Assembly: GCA_013180625.2 (NCBI GenBank)
Contig: SNVD02014754.1
Coordinates: 186,001 to 250,000, forward strand
DNA from: Boswellia sacra
Lineage: Eukaryota > Streptophyta > Magnoliopsida > Sapindales > Burseraceae
Direction of reading: 5' to 3'
DNA length: 64,000 nt
Shown here: positions 12,438-24,569 of the stretch, in pieces
How the letters are laid out: each line of letters opens with the position of its first letter
How positions within the stretch are numbered: the first letter of the stretch is position 1
Notes under the pieces: generated by a model
What the model saw: only the letters and a program-made list of their open reading frames with translations
Told to the model about the DNA's origin: nothing
Database searches by the model: none
Position numbers and translations under genes: made by a program

Positions 12438-13265
12438 TAATACAGAAAAGCAAATAACATTGCCAACTCTGTAGTTTGAACAAAATAACACTCTCTCCTC
12501 AAACTGCAGCAAAATAATATAAAGACACCCATTTTACAAATTCTGTTAATCAATTTGTTACCCACAAACCGTTAATCATTAGTCATAAGGACATATTTGT
12601 CTCCATAAGCTATTAGTCATTAGAGAGAGTGTTGAAACCTCAAAGTTAGACTTTTAACAATGAAGAATTTTAAATTACTCTATTAAATATCATGAAAAAC
12701 CGCAACAACACATGAATATTTAAGAAATAACAAACAATAATAATTAAAATTGTACTATCACTTCTAAAAGAAAATTATTTAGCATAATCTTTAAAAAAAT
12801 CTAAAAAAAAATGGTATTATTGCTTTTTTGTGAAAATTTTATTTTAATTTGTACTATAATTTCGATAAGAAAAATATTTTGCTGAACCTTTGAAAACAAA
12901 AATTCCACAAAAGAAAATTGTAGCTTAAATGGTTTTTTTTTAATTTTATTTTTAATTTGAAATATGTACCATTTACACTACCATTTTCTCCTTGAACCTT
13001 TTAATCTGAAAATTAAGTAGTTTAAGGATAAATTGGTAGTTTGATCTTTGCAAATTTAAATAAAAAATTTCTTGAATAAGACAAATGAGTGTAGAGACAA
13101 ATATGCGGTTATTGCTAGGCTATTGTCTAACGGAATTTGTAAAATAGAATCTTTATGTTACTTTAATTTGAAAAATAAGAGTCTTTATGTTACTTTACTA
13201 AAGGTTTGAGGAAGTGTGTTACGTCACCCAAACTACGGGGTGGCAATGTTAGTTACTCTAATACA
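12438..13265. mobile_element. Non-autonomous TIR element
   Basis: The outer about 100 bp at each side are inverted copies: TAACATTGCCAACTCTGTAG on the left against CTACGGGGTGGCAATGTTA on the right, with further matches (TCCTCAAAC/GTTTGAGGA, TTACAAATTC/GAATTTGTAA). TAATACA occurs at 12438-12444 and 13259-13265 and may be the target duplication, which gives a body of 12445-13258. There is no transposase. Confidence 0.7.
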
Positions 13266-14111
13266 AAACACAATGATACGGATACCATTAACATAATCAT
13301 AAACTTAGTTTGAGGTGGGCTAGTTTGTCGATATTAGACCTAAACTAATGTTATCTCCCTTTTATATATGTATTTAACTTTTGTTGATTCGTCATCTTTT
13401 TGGTAAAGTATGACATTATTATTTTTTATTTGTTTGAAATTTTTATTATAATCTAATCTAATATTATTTTTAGAAGTCTTAATGAATGTTCTAAAGTATA
13501 TGTTAAACTCTAAAAAATTGTATAAATTCTTTTTAAAGATTACGTAAATTCTCTCAAAAAGTAAAATTCTGTAGAAAATTGTGTAAAAAAATATTAATAG
13601 ACAAATTTTAAGTTAATCTATATAGCTTTCAAAAGCTTAATTCGTGCCCTTTAGGGCAAAGTTAATACTATATTATTTTTTATAATATGCAAAATACTAA
13701 TCTCGTCCTTAGTATTGATTCTCATTTTTGGGGTGGCCCAACCCTCAATCCATGGGGATTTTTAACACCTCTAACCAATTCTGTGATACTTTTTTTTTCT
13801 GTTTATTTTTTTCAAACAAGTTACTTCTCCTCAATTTCTTGGTTAAAAGAAAACAAAAAATGAAATAGAAGATAAAGATAATGTTTTAAATACTAAATAT
13901 ATGATAAATTATTTTTTCAAATTATGGAATTAATCACAATTATTATTATAATAGGGTTAATGGTCAAAATGGCTATGTTGAGGGAGCTTTTGTGAGAGCT
14001 AGCAAAATCTTTTTTTCCTTTTTCTTTCTTTAACTACTAATTGTTGAGCAATCAAATTAATTTACCAAATTAAGAGTACTATATAGCTGTTGAGAAATTC
14101 TAAACAAGTAT

Positions 14112-14561
14112 CTAATAATGTGTCAAATTGTAAAAATATGCTAATTATTTGCAAAACAAAGTATTGAGTTGTCAAGCATTATATTTGTGATTGGGAAATG
14201 AGGATAAGTGGTTACTTACATTGCACTTGATTACATAATTAAAAAAAAAAGATTATTGTACTTTTTATTAATGCTTGTCAAGTTGGTTATTTTATGCTAT
14301 TTCTTCTAATTAATATACAAGATAAGAAACTAAACGTTCCTCCACATTACTCATACTAAGCCAAATTATATCTTTTAGTGTATATTTACTTTAAAACAAG
14401 TAGAAGAAATTAACAACTAGTAAAATATAATAATATCTAAAGCAAAGTTTATTTGATTTATAAGTTAGAGTTCTTTTCCTCTTAAAAATGTTTACATTTA
14501 TGACATAGGAAAGAACGCATTGTTAGGTCAGCAATTCCTCTTCTTACAAAAAGGTCAATAC
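14112..14561 (+). repeat. Direct repeat, copy A
   Basis: This matches 15520-15968 in the same orientation over most of its length, for example TTTTTATTAATGCTTGTCAA and GTTATTTTATGCTATTTCTT. Divergence is moderate with small indels. About 960 bp separate the copies. LTR identity was considered and not supported. Confidence 0.7.
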
Positions 14562-15519
14562 CCTATGATCTCATAATTATAGTAGGTCTTGTTCATTAAC
14601 TCTTACCTATTTCATTATAGGTTCAGAGTTGCACTATTGAATTAAATACTCTTTTTAACAAAAAAATTAATAATTTAATTTGATTAAATTATTTTATAAG
14701 CTCGTTCATCGAGTAACAGGTTTATGTAAATACCCTCATAAAATACCAATAATTGAAGCTATAAAAATTTCCATTTTATATATCTAATTACATCTTTATC
14801 CTTGAGACCAGTTTACACCATTTGAATGATCTAAAATTTAATAGAATTAAATCTTAATTTAATAAACTTAGTTAAATTCTTTGCAAAATGGATTTTGCAA
14901 AACCCTTAATATGGTATTATTTAAACCTTTCAAAGTCATGAATTCCATATCTATAAGATAGTGTTTTCTAGTATACATATCTTACAATCTTAACTAGCCA
15001 AGGTATTGATATTTCATTTTAGATCTCACTTTTTATCCCAATCAAATATCATAGCCTACAAATAAGAGGTATACTATTCACTCAAGATTGAGGTAGATAT
15101 GAATTTAGCTACCCTTATATGGAATTTCTATTTAGTTACGATATTTATACTAAGCAAGTAATTCTAGTCGGCCCATGTTCAATGTATTCAAAATACACAA
15201 GTGTCTTTTGTCATAAATTCTCTACTTTAATGGTTTGAGACTTACCATCTTCATTAAGACAAACAACACAACAATCTTGTTTAATCAAAGTGTCCAACTT
15301 TGTTTATAGGTTGTGAACATAATTTGAGCTATGATAAAGTTCTGTGTCTCCCATATATAATCAGAGACTATCAATATACAAGATCTGGATCCTTAGACAT
15401 TAACAATGTTAAACTATTTAATATACTGGCATATTATGGAATAAAACGTTCTTTTGTTCACATAACAATTTATTTATTGCAAAAAATACCTAACTTTTAA
15501 GGCATAACCCTAACACTAG

Positions 15520-15968
15520 TAATGTATCCAAGTTGTGGTAATTAGATGCTAAATATTTGTGGAACAAAGTGTTGAGTTGTAAACCATTATGTTTATAATT
15601 GGAAAATGAGGATAAATTGTTGTTTACATTGAATTTAATTACATTATTAAAAAAAAAGGATTGTTTTATTTTTTATTAATGCTTGTCAAGTTGGTTATTT
15701 TATGCTATTTCTTCTAATTAATATACAAAATAAGAAAATTAAAAGTTCCTCATAATTACTCATTCTAAACCAAATTATATCTTTTAATGTATATTTAATT
15801 TAAAACAAGTAGAACAAATTAACATCTAGTAAAATTAAATAATATCTAAAACAAAGTTTAGTTGATTCGCAAGTTAGAGTTCTTTTACACTTGAAAATGT
15901 TTACATATATGACATTAGAAAGAAGACGCTTTGTTGGGTCAGCAATCCTCCTCTTACAAACAGGCCAA
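15520..15968 (+). repeat. Direct repeat, copy B
   Basis: Second copy of the 450-bp repeat seen at 14112-14561. Its last part (GTCAGCAATCCTCCTCTTAC) is still clearly alignable with copy A. Confidence 0.7.
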
Positions 15969-17007
15969 AGGCCCAATATGCGCCCACTTAATTTATTGAG
16001 TCTTCTTCTCCAAGCCCAATATCCGAACAAGGATATAGAATAAGCTTGCGAAGCATTTATTAGTGTTAAATAATTAAAATTTGAAGGATTACTAAAATTA
16101 ATAAGTTGCCGACAAAATTCCCTTTTCAGAAAATAATCTCAAATGATCACAACAAAATCAAGTGAAGTCCCCATTGATTAAAAGCAAAAAGGGAATAATA
16201 AAATACGAAGAATTAAAGTTAAAACTTAAAAGCAATCACTTATTGAGAGGTGTTTAAAAACATTTTATTTTTTGTTTTCTAAAAATATTTAATTTTACAT
16301 AAAAAAATTTAAGAAAAAAATTGGTCCATAAATTAATTGAATTGATTTGAATATAATATAATATAATAAAAGAAAGATAAAGTTAGATGGAGAGCAACAA
16401 TCAATGTGTCAGTAATCCGGTGATGGGACATTAAGTTACGTCCGTACTGTTTGAAGAGGGAGTTCAATCCAACGGGCTATAATTATCGGGACCCACAATA
16501 TAATGAGCACCATGTCATCACGCCTAGCCTCTCATTGGTTCTGATCCTTACACGTGTTCTGTCAAGCTTTTGGATGTGGGCCACCTGGGGAGTATGGTGT
16601 AAGGCATAGGTACGTCTGACGTAACTGATTCTTTTTCCGTTTTGTAGTCATTAAAAAAAAATAATAATAATAATTAAACATTTTAAACATAAAGAGGAAA
16701 TTCTTTAAATTCTTTCGATTTTTTTTTTAATGGCAGGAGATTATTTTGGTTATTTAAAATAGATTTCTGGGTGACTAGAGGATATTTTAATTTATAATTG
16801 TTGATTTATTTTATTGAAAGTCATTTAGTAGTTAGCTTTGTGATAGTTGTTTTTTTTAATTTGTTTAAAATTATTTAGGTTTTGATTTAAAAGTGTTTAT
16901 ATTTTGATTCCAAGAGTGTTGTTTTGTGCTAATTTCTTATTTTACAACTCTTATCTTTAATATTAGGGTCAGGCAACAGTACATTCATGCACAATATCAA
17001 AAACAGC

Positions 17008-17041
17008 TGTTACTGTAGCGCTATAGTAATAGCTGTATCCG
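17008..17041. repeat. Imperfect 34-bp palindrome
   Basis: ACAGCTGTTACTGTAGCG is followed by CTATAGTAATAGCTGT, nearly self-complementary around the GCGC centre. It resembles the ends of common plant inverted-repeat elements, but no element boundaries are clear. Confidence 0.45.
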
Positions 17042-20000
17042 TCCTTCAGCTGTATTGTAGCTATTCCCTTAATATCATCAAAAAATATATATATATATAT
17101 ATTACTATATTGCTCACATCTCAAATTTCATAGTACAAGAATTACATTTAATATTGTGTTTTCAAATATAAATATTTTTGTTGAATTCATTTCTTTGATT
17201 GCAGTTCACATTGAAACTATCAAATTTTCCAATCAACCTTTTCTCTTTTCAATCCTCTCAAATAAAAGCAAACAATAACATTATATTTTTATTTTTAATG
17301 TTTTAAATTATTTTTATTATATTTACTATAACAATTGATGTCATGTCATGTTTTACACATTATAAGGCTTGTTTTATCAAAACACAACCATGATGTGCAT
17401 TTATTTGATTGGACATAACACACAAATTATATTAGATTTTATAATATGATCAATGGTAAATGGTTAAGCTCCGTTTGTTTTACACATTTAATTCACTTTA
17501 CACATTTTTATCATCCGAATTTTTTCTAGATGAAAATATGAGTATGGTTTATTTTTTTTTAATAACATTTAAAATTATATTTTATGAAAAGATATGTATA
17601 ATAATTATGAAATGCAATGCAACTTGTTATGTTATCAAATAAAATATATTGATGTATATGTACTTGACATGATAGAAATCTTCTTGAAGTTTCTGGCGGC
17701 CCAATTAAATTTGGGTTGTGGGCCACCAGGCCCGATGGTTGATTCAATAAAGGTGGAGAAGACATTAAATGTAAAGGTAAATCAAGATGGATATGCAAGC
17801 GAATGCTTAATTGAATGAAAATAAATTAAATATTAAATTATATTCAGGATTGATGAATAATTTATTTAAAAAATAATATAATATCCACGAATGCTTTGAA
17901 ATTATGAATAATATGGCAGATAATTATTATAATAATAACATATAAAAGTTTATGGATGATCTCCATCTTGGGTATATCGTTGCATCTTGCAACGGATGAT
18001 CCAATCTAATGGCATCATATCAGCACACATATGTTACACGCGTTATAGGATTCAATACAGCAAGCAACCATACCGAGCTCCTCTTATGAATAAAAAAATA
18101 AATAAATTAGATGAGATATCGATTTATCATATGTAACTAGCGATTTATTCTTATGTAAGATAATAAAAATATTTAATCTTCAATCAACCATGTGACACAA
18201 TCTTAATTATGGGCATATGTCACTGCCCTTGTTAGAAGTAATTTGGATTGCCCATGTGCATTAAACACATAAAATTCACATTATTATTGACAAATTATAT
18301 AAATGTTGCACTATTGCCTAACAATCATCACATAGGGCCGGTTGGTTTGATGTCAAGAGCGTGGGATGTATAATTGAATTCCAATCACTTACTATTGATG
18401 ACATAACGTTTAGTGTACCATGCTTATGCTCATATTTTTGTTGATTAATGTAATCGGAAGTGACTCACCGAAAGTTTTTCTAGCCTTGCATCTAATCACA
18501 ATCTTACTCATTTTGCCCCTATTTATATGCTATCATCACTCTCCTCCTTTCATTGTTTTCCTTGCAAAAAGTTGAGGATTCCAATCAACTTAATTCGTGC
18601 CCTAAATTTTGTCCATACTCTTTTCACTCCCTTTCAGTCTTTCATATGTGTTATTTGTAAGAGTAATATTTTAATCCTATTCGTGTCAAATATTAAATCA
18701 ATTATTGTCAATCAAACGAAGAAAATCACACCCACTTTAGTTTTTAATAAAATTTAGAATCAGGTTTAATGTATTTATCTACCAATACAAATGTATTCAA
18801 TGATCTTTAAAAAATATTAGAGAAGAAAAAAGTTAAAAGGACATCAATAGAAGCAATCACAAAGAATAAAATAGAAAAAATTCTAAAAATGTCCTAAGTT
18901 TAAATATCAATTACAAAAATAACTATGTTCTTCAAAATTTGAACGTCATAACCCTTTTTTTTAAATGTCGGATACTGTTAAATACTATTAAATATCGTTA
19001 AACACATCCGTCAGATACTATCGGACACTATCGATGTTGTTGAACAGACTCATAACATGTAAAATTAAAAAAAAAAATTATTTATCCAAGAAGCCTCAAA
19101 CAAAAGAAGAAGAGAAGAGATATAATAAAGAAAAGGGAGAATTGGGTAATTTAAAAGGGAGCTTTTTCGCTCTCCTTTATTGAAGTGTGCATAGGGGTCT
19201 TGGGAGGTGAAAAAAAGGGGGATGGGCGCTCAACAAGAAAATCGTATGAAAAATGAGAAATTACCCACATAGGTATATATGGAAGGGGATAGAGTGGGTC
19301 ATGTGGGACAGAAGAAATCATGATGAGGAGTGATAGAGCTGACTCGGTGGCCATGATTTCACTAATATGGGCTCAGGGAAATGGCATCATTAAGAGGAAG
19401 CAAACATGATGAGAGAAAGGACGGTTGGGTTTGCTAAGGGCTCCACTCTCAACCCTCTTTTGTTTTGTCTCTTGTTGCGCCACATTTTCAATGTCAAACC
19501 CTCCCCTTCTTTACACCTCTCTGCTTCCCAGCAGACAAATCTCAATCTCTAATCCTTTGCTTTTGCAATTGCACATCAAATTTAAGTATTGAACCATCTC
19601 GTCAAGCTTTGCTTAAAGCTTCACAGCTATATCTAGCTCACCATCCTCATCACATGACCAATCTGCCAAAAGGGTTTCACTAATTGATGCTAATGACAAA
19701 TGGGTTTTGATTAAACTTTTCAACTCCCATAAAATTACCAAGAAAATCCATTCCATTCCACCCTCTCATTATTTGCTAATTAGATAGGTTGCAAAAAGCC
19801 ATGGAGATAGAGAGAAATTCCAATAATTTCAAAATCATTCCAAATTATGTATTTCATTCATGCCTTGGAAACCAAAATTATTAGTAGTACTAAAGTGAAG
19901 TAAAATTGGACTATCTTAACCTTAACTTAGTAATTATGAGGCTTCAATTATAATAAATATTACAAAGGTTAACTTCTTCAAAACCCCCCAAGTTTGCAAA

Positions 20001-21691
20001 TATGACCCAACCTTAAAAACTCTTTTCATTTGCCATAGCCTTAAAGGAGACAATTTGCTTTATGTGACCTTCCTTGCTTGTGGTTAATCAGATTAGTGGC
20101 AGACACCGTGGGCCTTCTGCAAATCATCTCTGGCCCACTCTATGTAAAGATCCAATTCAAGTAACAAAGACTTAATTAATTAAGTTGGTTTATTAACTGT
20201 GAATGTGTCCATAACTTTTTAAGGTAAAATTTGACATTGGTCTTGCTCGGTTGATTACCAACTCGATTTAATAATGTCTGAGTAAAATAAATACAATCAT
20301 TTTTAGTTTTTATTCAATATACATTCATATAATATGTATTTAAAGTTTAACATGATATACAATAAACAATTAATATATAAAGATAAGTATTGGAAAATAA
20401 ATTCGATTAATTAAGTGAACAAAAACGTGAATTTAATGATTTAACCAATTGAATTTGGCAAAATAATAACGTGCACATCACGGGTAATGGCAAATATTAA
20501 TTACTAATTGGACCTTTTCAAATCTTGTACTAAAATATTTGCAACATCGATCGAAGTTGGTCCAACCTACATCATTACTACATTAATTGATGTTAATTAC
20601 TATATATTAAAAAAAATCCCTATATTTTTCTAACATGCATAGCTACTGTTGGCACACATGTCTCCAATCCAATCACTAGACGCTTAATGCTTCCTGCCCA
20701 ATTAACAATAATATCTTTTAACTATTTAGAAACTTTATATAATAATAATATAATGTATGATATTTGTATTGATTCAACCAATAGCTATGTACATTGATTA
20801 GAAATTATAGGCTAATGTTTTGAAAAGTCTCGTGACTGCAGGCAAAAGTCTAGCCAGAAGACTTGGGGCACAGACAAGTCTTTAAAGACCCACTAGCGAC
20901 TCACTCTCCTCGTCATATCACAATCAATCTACTTTAATCATATAATAGTTTTATGTTTTGGTAATCAACCGAAACAAAAGAAAATACTACTATCATTATT
21001 CAAGGACCTCCATTGCGGTTTAGTTGCTATTGAGCTATCCAAGTTTGCTTTATCAAGGGTACCTTATCGTGGAGCATTATATATATACATTTCGAATAGT
21101 TGATATCTTCATATTTTAGGCTTGAGAGATATTCCATCTGTCTGCAACAAATTAATTATAGGTTTAATTTGGCACATACAAAAACAAGATCAACACAGAA
21201 ACCAAGCTACTCTCAAGGCAGAATATATAGTCAAAAGTTGATCACAAACTCCATCCATTAGTTAATTACTTGGAGATTCCAGAAGTTAATTAATTTGGCT
21301 AGTCTGAATAAAATAATGAAATTGTAAGATGGAATATATACAGAATTATTATCTGCAAATACGAAAGTTTGTCTTCTTGCGGTGATGGGCAATTGAATAT
21401 ATGCTTGTTCTTTTAAATATATATTAATTTATGTATGTTTGTTTTTCAAATGAGAGAATGGTTTCGAGTGAGGCGAAAGTGGTGCTGGTGGCAGCCTCTT
21501 TGATGGGGTTGGCTTTGGGGATGCCTAAAGTAAACTATCTTTCTGAGCTCCGGCTCAAAATTGTAGGGCGCATTTTTTTTTCTTTTTTTTAACGATACTG
21601 TATAGAGTTTTGCCAGTTAGCGAGGCATGCACACTGTTTCAGCCTTTGACATTCCACAAGGCTTGTGGGCTAGCAGTGCAGGAGCAGGCAA

Positions 21692-21718
21692 GGCAGTGAG
21701 TGAGTGAGTGAGTGAGTA
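21692..21718. repeat. GAGT tetranucleotide microsatellite
   Basis: Six or so consecutive GAGT/GTGA units (GTGAGTGAGTGAGTGAGTGA) are followed by a purine-rich GAGAA tract. Confidence 0.9.
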
Positions 21719-24023
21719 AGAGAGAAGAAGAGTTAAAGAGAGTTTGAAGAGAAGAGAAGAGAAGAGCCATCATTGCTACAGAGCAAAGAGTTTTTTTCAC
21801 TGGCATGGGCCACCATGATGCTAAAAAGAGTGTCAAAGGTCACAACACCATCCTTTCTTTCCTCTATCTCTCCCTCTGCTGGCCCTTTAAATCTCCCAAA
21901 ATCCCATGGCTAATCATTTGAATTTTATTTTATGTGATTTTTATAAAAGATATATAGTGCATGATCAGCAAAAAGGGATCGGATCCCTTTATTAAAATTC
22001 AACCTCCCCCAACCAAAAACAAAAAAAAGAGATTCAAAATTTTTTGAAACAATCTCTCCATCCATCATTCACTCATTCAAATTTTAAACCCAAATGGGTG
22101 AAAGGCAGTATAATTGAAGCGAAAAAGATCATGATCTATCAATCAATTAGATCAAAAAGATTACCAACTTTTTAGATATAAATATTCATCACCCTTTCAT
22201 GCAAACCCCAAAGCCAAAGCCAAAGATCATTATTTATCCGACTTTGATTATGACAACAGTTTCAGAGTGTGTGCTTTCTTATGCTGCTACTTTTTCTCCA
22301 ATTTTGTGAAATATTTTTATTTAACATCGGCAACATTATGCTGTTGTCTACACTTGTCATCAATTTTATCTATATATATTCTCTTCTCCTTTGTCGACTA
22401 TCTCTTGGCGGGAAAGAAAAGCTTTCATCTAACTTTTATCTATCTAGGCCAATATTGCTTCACAGAAACCCCCAACCATCTCTACTGTATTGAAATGATT
22501 TAATTCTACTATTATTTTCATTATTTTTTTAATTGGGGTATTTAATAAATGGATTTTATGATTTTATATTATTGGACAAAATCAGAGGATTGTGAATAGC
22601 TAGTCAGTGTATAATGATGAAGAGAGAGTTAGTGCTTGAGTTAAGTAGAAAGACTGTGCTAGTGATGGTGTGTCTCACCTTACTAAGTGATTCACACCAT
22701 GACTAATTTTGGCATTTATTGGGTTAAAAGTTAAAACAATCCCTCCACGTATGCCTTCTCCTCATCAATAATATTAAAATCATCGATCAACCATAACTTA
22801 AACTATACTTCAAATCAAATACCACATCAATTAATTATTCATTTCCTTCATTAGAACAACTTTTTCAAGCTGACATGCCCCACACTGTTTAAGTATTAGG
22901 TAAATATTGCTATATAGTTTCTATCTAATCAATCTATCTTGTAGCAAGAGATAAATAGCCATAGCTAGCAATATTCAAACCACACACATCTATAACAAAA
23001 GCTTTGCATGACTACAAATTTATATATATATACATATATTAAACCACAATCTTTTTATGTGAAAAGTCATTTTTCACTTAATTTTATTTCTTATAATGTA
23101 CGATAATTAAGATTAAGCAAATTTCTATCTCCCTTGTTACTTGATAATATCGATCGATATATTAGCTCATAAGAGGCAGATGATCGAAACTTGCATTAGA
23201 AAAACAGCTTTCACCTATATATGATCATCCATGATCATTCATTGAACAAAGGAGAGATTTTGCTTTGTCACAGTAAACAAGCTAAAAGGGTATAATCTTC
23301 TTATCGGAAATATGACAATATATATTCAACAACAACCCATATTGAATTTGAAGTAAATAAAGTTATAAATATACATCTAGCGATAGAAACTGACTTTCTT
23401 TTGCTTGAAAAAGCATTGATGTATAAGAAGGGAAGGAAAGCAATTCGAATTCGCTTGGCTGTACTTTAAAGATGAATATATATAAAAAGGCAGTTTTGTC
23501 CGAGAGCACAAGCATATGAAGATTGAAGATATTTTGTGTACGTGCCAAATGTGCCAAATTGACTCCTTAAAAATATTGTTGTATTAGAAGAGTTGTTAGC
23601 ATCGTTATTGTTACAATAACTTATATTAAACTTCTACCTTTTCTAATTGCATCCAAATGCAATGTATTGGTATTATTAAATAGATGTAGAGATAACGGTA
23701 TTGTATCCAACAAGACTCCCTCTCTCCCTCTACAATTATCGATCGGCAGCATCTCCATTTTGCATTAGCAAACCACGATAATTCCAAAAGAGAAAATTAC
23801 ACGCAGCCCATGAATTTGGATTTTTGAAATATGCTAAAGAATGAGATTTGCGGCGGCTACGAATTCCACAAATCACGCCACCAGTCACTCCTAGATTTTA
23901 CAGAAATGTCTAAAATTATAAAGAAAAAAATAAAAATAAATACTAATTCTCTATGGAGAGGTTATGGCTAGATAATGATAGAACGAAGCAGACAAAAGTC
24001 CAAGGAGGCATTCTCTTTGTGAA

Positions 24024-24043
24024 TATATATATATATATATATC
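24024..24043. repeat. TA dinucleotide microsatellite
   Basis: About nine TA units in a row, downstream of the VQ gene's stop codon. Confidence 0.9.
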
Positions 24044-24569
24044 TTCTCTTTTTTGTTCAGTTCAGTTTTCAGCTAATTAATTAAATAATAAGTATAGATT
24101 TCACACAAGAAAAGGTACGAGGAAAAGGAAGAAACAAAGCTAGCTTCGTGGTTTTCTCAATTCTCTGATTCCATTCATTCTATGATATGTACGTCCTCGC
24201 AATTGTCAAACTGAGAACGTACGTACACATTAATTGAGACAGCACACATTTGAGCAAAAGAGCCACCATTAACGTTTGTATATATGAGAATAATGCAAGA
24301 AAGACAAATAAGAAAAGAAAAGAATAATCATAATTAACAATAAAAATAAAGAAAGAAGAAAATTAAACTACTAATATTTACATATAATTAAGTGTTCTGA
24401 TTATGTTGCAAAGTCATGGTTACTGATGGAGAAAACAGGAAGATTCCATCTAGCTCTTTCATGAATAATCAATATCTTCACCAATATAATTGCTTGATAA
24501 TTTTTTGTTTTTGTGAATTTTTTTCTTCTCTTTTTTGAACTATCATATAAAGGTGCTGATTGTGTGCTT

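Larger units (their letters stand above)
11980..24569. other. 12.6-kb gene-free, repeat-bearing region
   Basis: No coding gene could be supported here. Contents are the TIR element at 12445-13258, a pair of diverged 450-bp direct repeats (14112-14561 and 15520-15968), an imperfect palindrome near 17010, simple repeats (TA near 17085 and 24025, GAGT near 21692), and long AT-rich tracts. Two less AT-rich patches (16380-16640; 19150-19480 with 21440-21900) look unique but carry no recognisable coding or microRNA sequence. Part of 22-24.5 kb is probably the 3' flank of the VQ gene. Confidence 0.55.

Noticed and set aside
14112..15968. LTR retrotransposon
   Set aside because: The repeat spacing fits a small element, but there is no primer-binding site, polypurine tract, target duplication or coding remnant; kept only as direct repeats.
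19151..19354. 67-residue minus-strand protein
   Set aside because: No family resemblance, no splice or leader evidence, and length within chance expectation.
21653..21667. miRNA-like hairpin (CCACAAGGCTTGTGG), possible miR396 resemblance
   Set aside because: The stem is only about 7 bp and the flanks do not pair; the similarity to TTCCACAG is too short.
21960..21995. miR393-like GGGATCG sequence
   Set aside because: The conserved 21-nt sequence is not present and only a local GGATCC palindrome explains it.
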